Assembly: GCA_900557315.1 (NCBI GenBank)
Contig: USSI01000024.1
Span: 1-12,239 of the forward strand
Reading direction: 5' to 3'
From: an uncultured Butyricicoccus sp.
GTDB taxonomy: Bacteria > Bacillota > Clostridia > Oscillospirales > Butyricicoccaceae
DNA: 12,239 nt
Part shown: positions 1 to 6,341 of the stretch, piece by piece
Layout of the letters: every line of letters starts with the position of its first letter
Position numbering within the stretch: position 1 is the first letter of the stretch
Notes under the pieces: generated by a model
Seen by the model: the letters and a program-made list of their open reading frames with translations, nothing else
Databases searched by the model: none
Told to the model about the DNA's origin: nothing
Translations under genes and position numbers: made by a program

Positions 1-60
1 ATAAAATGGTTTGATTCCATAGATGGCGTATGGGCCATCTGAAGGGGACCTATATACGGC

Positions 61-91
61 AATCGGTGGATATTACAAATATCCACCGATT
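61..91 (-). other. Perfect 14-bp inverted repeat spanning the methylase stop codon
   Basis: Arms 61-74 (AATCGGTGGATATT) and 78-91 are perfect complements with a 3-nt loop, and the TAA stop at 73-75 lies at the loop. No T-run follows on either strand, so it is not a classical intrinsic terminator. It may stabilise the 3' end of the mRNA or act as a weak terminator. A smaller hairpin (AGATGG/CCATCT, 21-26 and 35-40) follows in the first 60 bases, where no gene is seen. Confidence 0.55.
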
Positions 92-2226
92 TCTGTTATG
101 CTCAGGCAAGCGCTATTTATATCAGATTTTATGGCGTCTTTAAATTCTTTCCGAAGCGCTGTTACTTCCCTCTCCTTTTCTTTGAGAACCGATGCCTTAC
201 CGTCATATTTTCTAATATCTGAGGAGTTGATCGGCAAATATATTTCCATCAGATCTTTTTCATCTATTACCGGATAAGAAATCCCCATTACGTATTTGCC
301 TATTTGTTTTGCCACAAAATCCGATTGCAGCAGATAGGCAAGAACCATCGGTTCCATCCTCTGCGTTTCCAGGACGGCAAACCCAGTTGTGCAAACAAAA
401 TTATCCTGTGTATCATCAATCACCGCAACCGTGCCTCGTTCCGGTCTGACAGTAGAAAAAATTATATCGTTGCTGTGCACTAATTTTCTGGCCCTGCTTG
501 GGGCTTCACCACATCGAATTTCCTTTGCATACGCTCTCATCTGTATAGAATCAATACCTGATATTTCTATATAATGAAAAACCCTGTCGGATTCATAGCG
601 TGCAGGATTGAATCTTTCCTGTGATAAGGAAGCCACATCCTTCACCTTCAAAAGCCCAACGGATTGTGCATAGTTAACGAATTGATTCGGAACCGATGCG
701 TGATAAGCCGCATCCCACCGGAAATATGCATTTAGGCCGGTTACCCACTCTCCGCAGCGATTGGTTCCCTGACGATAATCCTGCAGAATTTTTTTAAGAT
801 CAGATGCATCATTATACCGTTTCACTTTATGAGTGCCCGATGTCACTACATCGTATCCAATATTTTTACAAATCGCCAAGTATGTCCGATCTGCTGCGTT
901 ATAGTCTTTCTTTTGGATAAATACAAGTGAGGTCTTTGTTTCTGTTCCCGTTGTTGCAAAAGTATTTTGAGGAAGAGAAATTACCGCTTTGATTGAGATC
1001 TGTTTTGCAATCCCATTTCTCAGTGCCTGATAAATCCCCTTGTTATTAAGAATGCTGTCCGGGATAACGCAAATCAGATATCCGCCTGGTTTCAGCCAGT
1101 CTAAATACTTTTCCAGAAAAACAATTTCTGAATTGACCTTTTGGGGCGTCTTATCAGACCACTGTTTCACAATTCTGAAATCCCCGATTTCTTTTGCGGG
1201 AAACTCAGCTCCAAACGGTGGATTTGTCAGTATTACGGATACTTTTCCATCCAGGCCAATATCTTCAGAATCCAATGCATTTTTCAAATAAACATTGATA
1301 TTAGAACATCCATACATGGCGAGATTAATCAGCGCCAGTTTTATCATACGCTCACTTTTGTCAATCCCATATACTTTTTCTTTGATAAATTGATTGATAT
1401 CAAAGTGTTCGTTTGTACGAATGCTTTCCTTAAAGGTTTTGTTGATAAATGACGCAAGAAAAGATCCTATCCCGCAAGAAGGGTCCAACACCAGCCCAAA
1501 ATCATCATTTACAACATCTTTCAAATTTAATTCCGCGTATAGCAGTTCCGTTGAGAAATCTACCACTTCATGAGGCGTGAGGTATTGCCCAAGCTGTTTT
1601 TCATCCACAAATGAATCCGCTAAAAACTTTCCGAAGATTTCATTTAAAGCCTCTGTGCCTTTTAATTGTTCAATTACTTCTTTGTGGGAAAAGAATTTTT
1701 CAAATATTGATATGATTTCAGATGCGAATTTATTCTCGGACTCTTTTAATTTTAACGCACTTGTTAAATCTATCCTGTTATCTTTTCTTAAATAGCGTTC
1801 GAATTGCCCCGCGACGAATTGACATAATGATGCCGCTTCTTTACCTTCCGAACAAACAATTTTTTCACATATTCCCGTACCATGCTGCATTACAGATGTG
1901 ATATGGGCGAAAAACAGCTTTGCAATTTCTTCCAGCGCTTCATTTCTCGAAGAAAACCGCGATGACTTGTGGAAAACCTCTCTTAACTGGGCCAGACCGT
2001 TATCCAGCTCATCACTTTGTAAAGCCTTCTTTCCTCCCTCCGGAAAGTATTCTAAAAACATTTCCCGTAATAAAGATTCCTGACGGGGTTGTGGTTTACT
2101 CTTCTGTGCAATCCATCTATTCACTGTAGATAAACTGACTTTTGTTCTCAGTGCTACTTCCTCCGGCTTTACAACCGCAGCCAATGCAGTAACCATGTCA
2201 TATATACCAATATGGTTCATATCCAT
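73..2226 (-). CDS. HTH-containing N6-adenine DNA methylase with HsdS-like half-specificity domain
   Basis: 717 aa. It probably methylates adenine at a specific DNA site using S-adenosylmethionine. Visible order: a helix-turn-helix-like segment at about residues 15-45; a helical stretch resembling HsdM N-terminal domains (about 90-210); GQYLTP at 213-218; SAM-binding motif I DPSCGIGSF at 248-256; catalytic NPPF at 335-338; then a type I S-subunit-like target recognition region (about 528-665) ending in a charged helix (about 680-700). It is therefore a fused M plus half-S protein, as in type IIG/BcgI-like designs, but I see no nuclease motif or helicase in it. Any partner would lie left of base 1. 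The start is ambiguous: Met1 is only 3 nt from GGAG, whereas Met3 (2218-2220) is 9 nt away. The gene is visibly A+T-rich compared with its neighbours, suggesting transfer. The methylase call is firm; its role (restriction, phase control or solitary methylation) is unknown. Confidence 0.9.
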   Translation of the reverse strand: MDMNHIGIYDMVTALAAVVKPEEVALRTKVSLSTVNRWIAQKSKPQPRQESLLREMFLEYFPEGGKKALQSDELDNGLAQLREVFHKSSRFSSRNEALEEIAKLFFAHITSVMQHGTGICEKIVCSEGKEAASLCQFVAGQFERYLRKDNRIDLTSALKLKESENKFASEIISIFEKFFSHKEVIEQLKGTEALNEIFGKFLADSFVDEKQLGQYLTPHEVVDFSTELLYAELNLKDVVNDDFGLVLDPSCGIGSFLASFINKTFKESIRTNEHFDINQFIKEKVYGIDKSERMIKLALINLAMYGCSNINVYLKNALDSEDIGLDGKVSVILTNPPFGAEFPAKEIGDFRIVKQWSDKTPQKVNSEIVFLEKYLDWLKPGGYLICVIPDSILNNKGIYQALRNGIAKQISIKAVISLPQNTFATTGTETKTSLVFIQKKDYNAADRTYLAICKNIGYDVVTSGTHKVKRYNDASDLKKILQDYRQGTNRCGEWVTGLNAYFRWDAAYHASVPNQFVNYAQSVGLLKVKDVASLSQERFNPARYESDRVFHYIEISGIDSIQMRAYAKEIRCGEAPSRARKLVHSNDIIFSTVRPERGTVAVIDDTQDNFVCTTGFAVLETQRMEPMVLAYLLQSDFVAKQIGKYVMGISYPVIDEKDLMEIYLPINSSDIRKYDGKASVLKEKEREVTALRKEFKDAIKSDINSACLSITEIGGYL

Positions 2227-2262
2227 TTACTCCATGTATATTATTTGCGTGCCATTTTATCT

Positions 2263-2273
2263 ACACGCCGTGT
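2263..2273. promoter_or_regulatory. Possible operator palindrome at the methylase transcription start
   Basis: ACACGCCGTGT is a perfect 5-bp inverted repeat with a 1-nt centre, placed at the predicted +1. AACAC/GTGTT half-sites also flank the -10 element. Since the encoded protein begins with a helix-turn-helix, autoregulation is a reasonable inference, but nothing in the sequence proves it. Confidence 0.35.
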
Positions 2274-2277
2274 TATA

Positions 2278-2306
2278 ACTATAGTGTTGTTCCTTCCCCT
2301 TGTCAA
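2278..2306 (-). promoter_or_regulatory. Sigma-A promoter of the methylase gene
   Basis: On the minus strand TTGACA (2301-2306) is followed after exactly 17 nt by TATAGT (2278-2283). This gives a start near 2271 and a leader of about 45 nt to the ATG. The -35 is perfect and the -10 matches 5 of 6 positions. Confidence 0.8.
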
Positions 2307-2415
2307 TCCCCCGCGATATCGGTTTATCGTACTGTCAGGGCAATGATGACAATCCGGGAAGAATGGGCTGTCTCCAAATCCTCACGGGACGATACCAATC
2401 TGCCAGAATACAATG

Positions 2416-2443
2416 ATAGCCTGAAAGCTCACTTTCAGGCTAT
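2416..2443 (-). terminator. Hairpin terminator after the queuosine salvage operon
   Basis: A perfect 12-bp inverted repeat (ATAGCCTGAAAG at 2416-2427, complement at 2432-2443) with a CTCA loop lies 6 nt beyond the stop of the YhhQ-like gene. The minus-strand tail is only weakly T-rich. On the plus strand TTTT partly follows, so it may also act in that direction. Apart from this and the methylase promoter, 2227-2449 holds nothing else I recognise. Confidence 0.65.
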
Positions 2444-2449
2444 TTTACA

Positions 2450-3178
2450 TCATTTGCTTTCCTTTTCTCTGCAGCAGCTCCCCGCTGCCCCCTTCCGCTC
2501 ATGCAGCCAGCGCGCCGCATACACGACCGGCGTATCCAGCAGCGAGGTAAAGATAAAAATCACATAGCTCGACAGCGCGACCGACAGCAGCGTGCCCCAG
2601 TCATAGATGCCGTAAAACGCAAACAGCGTGAACAGCACGGTGTTGAGCAGCTGGGAGACCAGCGTCGAGCCGTTGTTGCGCAGCCACAGGAACGCGCGGT
2701 GGTCGCCCGTGCGGTTCTCGGTCAGCGTCCACCACTTGTGATACAGCCACACGTCGAAATTCTGCGCCACCACATACACCGCGAGCGAGGACAGCATCAT
2801 GCGCGGGGTGTTGGAAAACACCGCCTCCATCGCAGGGCGCACCCAGTCGTTCGCGGAGGGCACATAGAGCAGCCAGGACTGCGACACGATGATAAACAGC
2901 ACGTTTGCCGCGATGCCCGCCCAGACCGCCTTCTGCGCCTCTTTTTTGCCCGCAACCTCGCTTAAGATGTCGGTTACCAGGAAGGTGGTGGCAAACAGGA
3001 TGTTGCCGAGCGTCATCTCCATGCCGAACGCGTCCAAAAGGATCATGACCTCGATGTTCGCCGCGATGGTAGCGAATACAGTAAACGCCATCAGGCCGCC
3101 CGTGCCGAACAGGCAAAACCACAAAAGCACTGCACCGTAGAGCACGACGAGCGATCCGATCAGCAGTAATTCATTCAT
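2450..3178 (-). CDS. yhhQ: YhhQ-family queuosine precursor transporter
   Basis: 242 aa, very hydrophobic, with about six or seven membrane segments, so an inner-membrane importer. In E. coli, YhhQ takes up the 7-deazaguanines preQ0 and preQ1, and other members have shifted to queuine. Family features visible are TDILSE at 69-74, the RMMLSSLAVYVVAQNFD stretch from residue 126, and RNNGSTLVSQLLNT at 167-180; length matches the family. Its ATG overlaps the end of the upstream radical SAM gene by 8 bp and is served by GGAG 9 nt upstream, so the two are translationally coupled. The operon ends in a 12-bp hairpin. Substrate (preQ0, preQ1 or queuine) cannot be read from the sequence; coupling to a radical SAM enzyme favours queuine. 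The C-terminal tail is polar with a CC pair. Confidence 0.88.
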   Translation of the reverse strand: MNELLLIGSLVVLYGAVLLWFCLFGTGGLMAFTVFATIAANIEVMILLDAFGMEMTLGNILFATTFLVTDILSEVAGKKEAQKAVWAGIAANVLFIIVSQSWLLYVPSANDWVRPAMEAVFSNTPRMMLSSLAVYVVAQNFDVWLYHKWWTLTENRTGDHRAFLWLRNNGSTLVSQLLNTVLFTLFAFYGIYDWGTLLSVALSSYVIFIFTSLLDTPVVYAARWLHERKGAAGSCCREKESK

Positions 3179-3890
3179 TTTCCAGTTCTCCTACGCCAAA
3201 ATCAGTGTTCTCGAGCAGGATGTCCACGCGCGGGTCATCCTTGTAACGTGGATACACCTCGCGGACAAAGGCCGCGCGGACGCTGTCGTCCGGCCGGACC
3301 TCAGTGGAGTTCGGAACCATGATGTTGACGCAGACGCGGTCAAAATGCACAAGACCGGTCTCGATATCGCGCGCCATGCCCTCTGCGGTCTGTCCGGCGA
3401 GGCCGAACAGCAGGCAGCAGTCGTCGAAATCCGCCGCAATCTTCGCGGGGTCGGCCTCGTCGATGCCCTTGTCGAGCACACGCTCGCGGTAATCCGCGTC
3501 AAAGGTCTCGACGCCGATCTTGACGTGCAGCGTCACGCCCTGTTTAGCGAACCGCTCCCGCAGGGCGGGGAGGGTCTTGCGGAAAATCCAGTGGCTTTCG
3601 ATATGCAGGTCGCGGATGCGCTTTTCGCGGCACACCCGCTCGACTTCGCGGACGGTGGATTCGTCCAGCTCGGCAAACGAGCCGGAATTGATCGCCTCCA
3701 GCCGGCCGTAGACGCCAGTCACATGGGACAGCGCCTCGCGGTTGAGCCGCAGGTTTTCCTGCTCGTCGCGCGACGCATCCAGATGGTAGTCGCAGAATTT
3801 GCAGCGCTTCCACGCGCAGCCCCGGCCGCGCAGCAGCACGATTTCGCGCGGGTTTTTGTCACGGATCACCGAATAACGGGTCAAATCCAC
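3171..3890 (-). CDS. Radical SAM enzyme, probable queuine lyase (QueL-like)
   Basis: 239 aa from the GTG at 3888-3890, chosen because GGAGG lies 7 nt upstream. A longer ATG frame from 3956 would translate straight through a terminator hairpin and is rejected. The iron-sulphur cluster motif is C25-X4-C30-X2-C33 (GCAWKRCKFCDYH), an atypical spacing compared with CX3CX2C. IGVETFDADYRERVLDKG further on resembles the core barrel of radical SAM proteins. Established knowledge: in gut Clostridia a radical SAM enzyme, QueL, releases preQ1 from queuine and works with queuosine-precursor transporters. Here the gene overlaps a YhhQ transporter gene and sits behind a preQ1-like leader, so QueL is my best call. 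That assignment is by context; radical SAM membership is firm. No other queuosine gene (tgt, queA, queG, queK) is in the window. Confidence 0.8.
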   Translation of the reverse strand: MDLTRYSVIRDKNPREIVLLRGRGCAWKRCKFCDYHLDASRDEQENLRLNREALSHVTGVYGRLEAINSGSFAELDESTVREVERVCREKRIRDLHIESHWIFRKTLPALRERFAKQGVTLHVKIGVETFDADYRERVLDKGIDEADPAKIAADFDDCCLLFGLAGQTAEGMARDIETGLVHFDRVCVNIMVPNSTEVRPDDSVRAAFVREVYPRYKDDPRVDILLENTDFGVGELENE

Positions 3891-3910
3891 TGTTTCCCCT
3901 CCGTTCTGGC

Positions 3911-3940
3911 AAAAAAATAAGGCGTACCCTGCGGTACACC
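3911..3940 (-). terminator. Intrinsic terminator inside the leader of the radical SAM/yhhQ operon (attenuator)
   Basis: In the minus-strand transcript GGUGUACC GCAG GGUACGCC (8-bp stem including one U-G pair, 3921-3940) is followed at once by UUAUUUUUUU (3911-3920). No minus-strand gene lies upstream, because the neighbour is divergent. The hairpin also sits between the promoter at 4067-4094 and the GTG at 3890. It can therefore only act as a premature terminator controlling this operon. Confidence 0.85.
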
Positions 3941-4006
3941 ATCCAAACCGCGCCAAAGGCGCGCACCAAGCCCTCCGATCAAACCTGTAGCTTCAATCGA
4001 AGTTTT

Positions 4007-4047
4007 CCCGTAGTTTTGTTTATAGACAGGATGGTTCCGAACTGTCT
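4007..4047 (-). promoter_or_regulatory. Candidate preQ1-I type riboswitch aptamer
   Basis: Reading the minus strand: a 6-bp stem AGACAG/CUGUCU (4042-4047 with 4024-4029) encloses a 12-nt loop UUCGGAACCAUC, followed by the A-rich tail AUAAACAAAACUACGGG (4007-4023). As I recall it, the B. subtilis preQ1-I aptamer has the same plan: a short stem, a 12-nt loop ending in C, then AUAAAAAACUAAGG. Position (about 13 nt after the predicted start), the downstream terminator and the queuosine genes all agree. The loop does not offer the UAG that pairs with CUA in B. subtilis, so the second pseudoknot helix is not clear. The class assignment stays tentative. Confidence 0.6.
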
Positions 4048-4066
4048 GCTCTTCAGTTGCTTTTCC

Positions 4067-4094
4067 ATTATAGCGGATTTCCCCGGAAAGTCAA
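4067..4094 (-). promoter_or_regulatory. Sigma-A promoter of the radical SAM/yhhQ operon
   Basis: Minus strand TTGACT (4089-4094), 16-nt spacer, then a perfect TATAAT (4067-4072). The predicted start is near 4060, giving a leader of about 170 nt to the GTG at 3890. The leader contains a CGCGCC/GGCGCG hairpin (3949-3963) as well as the aptamer-like fold and the terminator. Confidence 0.82.
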
Positions 4095-4097
4095 GCA

Positions 4098-4103
4098 TAT
4101 ACT
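4098..4103 (+). promoter_or_regulatory. Possible -10 element for the AGCS symporter gene
   Basis: TATACT matches 5 of 6 consensus positions and would give a leader of about 23 nt, but no convincing -35 lies 16-18 nt upstream. If real, it lies beside the -35 of the divergent operon, so the two promoters would compete. A small TTTCGC/GCGAAA hairpin (4103-4119) directly precedes the ribosome binding site. Confidence 0.35.
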
Positions 4104-4132
4104 TTCGCAGAAAGCGAAAAAGGGGGATTTCC

Positions 4133-5536
4133 ATGCTTTGGGACCGGATTGCACAACTCAACGACATGGTGCACGCCTTTGTGTGGGGCGTGCCCATGCT
4201 CGTGCTGCTGGTGGGGGCGGGCGTGTATTTCACCGCGAAAACCGGGCTGTTCCAGATCCGCTACATCGGCCTTTGGCTGCGCAAAACGCTGTTTTCCTGC
4301 TTTACAGGCGAGGCGCGCCGCAAAGGCGGCGGGCAGGCGGTCTCGCCGTTCGCCACGATGTGCACCGCGCTCGCCGCGACGGTCGGCACGGGCAACATCG
4401 CGGGCGTGGCGACCGCGCTCACCATCGGCGGGCCGGGCGCGGTGTTCTGGATGTGGATTTCCGCCTTTTTCGGCATGATGACCGCATTCGCGGAAAACAC
4501 GCTCGGTATGCTGTACCGCGAACGCGGCCCGGACGGCGCATGGCGCGGCGGGCCGATGCTGTACCTGAAAAAGGGGCTGCACAGCCCGTTTCTGGCCGCG
4601 GCGTTCGCGCTGTCCTGTGTGCTCGCCTCGTTCGGCATGGGCAACATGAGCCAGTGCAACTCGATCGCGGGCGGGCTGTCCGGCGTATTCGGCGTGCCGC
4701 CTCTTGTGACCGGCATTGCCACCGCCGCGCTGCTCGGCGCAGTCATGCTGGGCGGGCTGAAGCGCGTTACCCGGGTGACCGAAACGCTCGTGCCCTTCAT
4801 GGCGCTCTTTTACATGGGCGGCGCGCTTGTGGTTCTGTGGTGCAGGCGCGAATACCTTCCACAGGCCTGTGGACAAATCCTTGCCTGTGCCTTTGACTGG
4901 AAAGCGGGCACGGGCGGCGCGGCGGGCTACGGCATCGCGCAGGCCCTGCGCACCGGCGTATCGCGCGGGGTGTTCTCCAACGAGGCGGGGCTGGGTTCAT
5001 CGGTTATGGTGCACGCGGCGGCGGACGCAAAGGAACCGTGCGAGCAAGGCATGTGGGCGGTGTTCGAGGTGTTTTTTGACACCATCGTCATGTGCACCAT
5101 GACGGCGCTCGTCCTGCTGTCCAGCGGCGTATATGACGCCGCACTGTACGGCGCTGCCGCGGGCACGCCCCTGCTCGCCCAGCTCGCCACGGGCGCACAG
5201 CTGACCGCGGCGGCCTTCTCCACCGTGTTCGGCCCGCCCGGCGGCGGGTTCGTCGCGGTGTCGCTCGTACTGTTCGCGTTTTCCACCCTGCTCGGCTGGT
5301 CCTATTACGGCCAGCGGGCGGCGGAATACCTGTTCGGCGAACACGCCGCGCCGGTCTACCGGGCGCTGTTCCTTGCCGCGGCCGTCCTTGGCTGCACCAT
5401 GCGGCTGGATCTGGCGTGGGCGCTGTCCGACACTTTCAACGGCCTGATGGCGCTGCCCAACCTGATAGGCGTGCTCGCACTGCGCCGCGAGGCGCTCGGC
5501 GCATGGTCCCGTTACCGGCGGACAAATCATATTTGA
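4133..5536 (+). CDS. AGCS-family alanine/glycine:cation symporter
   Basis: 467 aa, polytopic membrane protein of the AGCS (AlsT/DagA-like) family, importing alanine or glycine with Na+ or H+. The start at 4133 is chosen because AGGGGG lies 6 nt upstream; an in-frame ATG at 4016 lacks such a site. Family signatures seen: VGTGNIAGVATALTIGGPGA from residue 84, the ENTLGMLYRE region (about 121-130), the GGPM segment near 139-142, and FSNEAGLGSS at 301-310 followed by the AAADAKEP loop. Length is typical and the frame is intact. It stands alone: divergent from the queuosine operon and separated by 166 bp and a promoter from the next gene. I see no glycine riboswitch upstream and no clear terminator downstream. 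Which amino acid or ion it prefers cannot be told. Confidence 0.93.
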   Translation: MLWDRIAQLNDMVHAFVWGVPMLVLLVGAGVYFTAKTGLFQIRYIGLWLRKTLFSCFTGEARRKGGGQAVSPFATMCTALAATVGTGNIAGVATALTIGGPGAVFWMWISAFFGMMTAFAENTLGMLYRERGPDGAWRGGPMLYLKKGLHSPFLAAAFALSCVLASFGMGNMSQCNSIAGGLSGVFGVPPLVTGIATAALLGAVMLGGLKRVTRVTETLVPFMALFYMGGALVVLWCRREYLPQACGQILACAFDWKAGTGGAAGYGIAQALRTGVSRGVFSNEAGLGSSVMVHAAADAKEPCEQGMWAVFEVFFDTIVMCTMTALVLLSSGVYDAALYGAAAGTPLLAQLATGAQLTAAAFSTVFGPPGGGFVAVSLVLFAFSTLLGWSYYGQRAAEYLFGEHAAPVYRALFLAAAVLGCTMRLDLAWALSDTFNGLMALPNLIGVLALRREALGAWSRYRRTNHI

Positions 5537-5617
5537 CAATTCCCCCTGTCCCTGTGCGCCCCTGTCACACAGATTGCACAAATTTCTGTTTTCCCCTGCC
5601 AAAAACTTGATTTGACC

Positions 5618-5646
5618 TTGTCAAGCCCGATAAATCCATATAAAAT
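5618..5646 (+). promoter_or_regulatory. Sigma-A promoter of the NhaC-family gene
   Basis: TTGTCA (5618-5623), a 17-nt spacer, then TAAAAT (5641-5646). A 5-bp inverted repeat TTGAC/GTCAA (5612-5616 and 5620-5624) overlaps the -35 and could be an operator. Confidence 0.68.
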
Positions 5647-5655
5647 AGAAGGGAC

Positions 5656-5683
5656 TTGCAGGAGAGAGACAAACATCCTGCAA
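5656..5683 (+). other. Hairpin in the nhaC 5' leader
   Basis: TTGCAGGA (5656-5663) and TCCTGCAA (5676-5683) are perfect 8-bp complements with a 12-nt loop, directly after the promoter and just before the AGGGGG ribosome binding site. No T-run follows, so it is not a terminator. An mRNA-stabilising or protein-binding role is possible. Confidence 0.5.
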
Positions 5684-5702
5684 ATTGAAGGGGGAATTTG
5701 GA

Positions 5703-6320
5703 ATGGATTTAACGGCAACGGCATGGACATTACTGCCGCCGGTCATTGCCATCGCGCTGGCGCTGATTACAAAAGAGGTTTACTCCTCGCTGCTGATCGG
5801 CATTCTGGCCGGCGCACTGCTGCTGAACGGCTTCCACCCGCTGCACGCGGTTGAAACGACGTTTGAAGTCATGGGCAGCAAACTGGGGGATAACATCAAC
5901 ATCTGTATCTTCCTTGTGCTTCTCGGCATCCTGGTTTCGCTTGTCACCAAATCGGGCGCGTCGCGCGCGTACGGCGACTGGGCGGTCAAAACCATCCGGA
6001 CGCGGCGCGGCGCTTCCTTCGCGACCTCGTTCCTCGGCATATTCATTTTCGTGGACGACTATTTCAACTGCCTGACTGTCGGCACAGTCATGCGTCCGGT
6101 CACGGATAAGTACCGCATCACGCGCGCCAAACTGGCCTATATTATCGACGCAACCGCCGCGCCTGTGTGCATCATTGCGCCGATCTCAAGCTGGGCGGCG
6201 GCAGTCGGCTCCTCGCTGCCTGAATCGAGCAGCATGGACGGCTTCTCGCTGTTTTTGCAGACCATACCGATGAATCTGTATGCCCTGCTGACGATCGGCT
6301 TCCTGGTCTGGCTGATGTGA
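5703..6320 (+). CDS. N-terminal half of NhaC-family antiporter
   Basis: 205 aa from the ATG at 5703, which has AGGGGG 8 nt upstream; a TTG at 5685 in the same frame is not needed. Several membrane segments are visible. The highly conserved NhaC-family stretch runs from FVDDYFNCLTVGTVMRPVTD through the IIDATAAPVCIIAPISSWAA segment, which lines the ion path in this family. The frame ends LVWLM-stop in what should be a cytoplasmic loop at mid-protein. On its own it lacks half of the transport core and is unlikely to work alone. Confidence 0.75.
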   Translation: MDLTATAWTLLPPVIAIALALITKEVYSSLLIGILAGALLLNGFHPLHAVETTFEVMGSKLGDNINICIFLVLLGILVSLVTKSGASRAYGDWAVKTIRTRRGASFATSFLGIFIFVDDYFNCLTVGTVMRPVTDKYRITRAKLAYIIDATAAPVCIIAPISSWAAAVGSSLPESSSMDGFSLFLQTIPMNLYALLTIGFLVWLM

Positions 6321-6341
6321 GCGGATTTTGACTTTGGCCCC

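Noticed and set aside
3891..3956. Extended ATG start for the radical SAM gene
   Set aside because: The extra 22 residues would be encoded by the attenuator hairpin and its U-tract. The GTG at 3890 has an ideal GGAGG 7 nt upstream.
4016..4132. Extended ATG start for the AGCS symporter
   Set aside because: No ribosome binding site, and it would place coding sequence over the divergent promoter. The ATG at 4133 has AGGGGG and matches the family N-terminus.
3957..4132. Glycine riboswitch upstream of the AGCS symporter
   Set aside because: Such riboswitches often precede this family, but no glycine aptamer consensus is visible on the plus strand.
6318..6320. Selenocysteine or reassigned TGA in nhaC
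   Set aside because: Other genes here end in TGA, the residue sits in a cytoplasmic loop with no known need for selenium, and no obvious SECIS-like hairpin follows directly.
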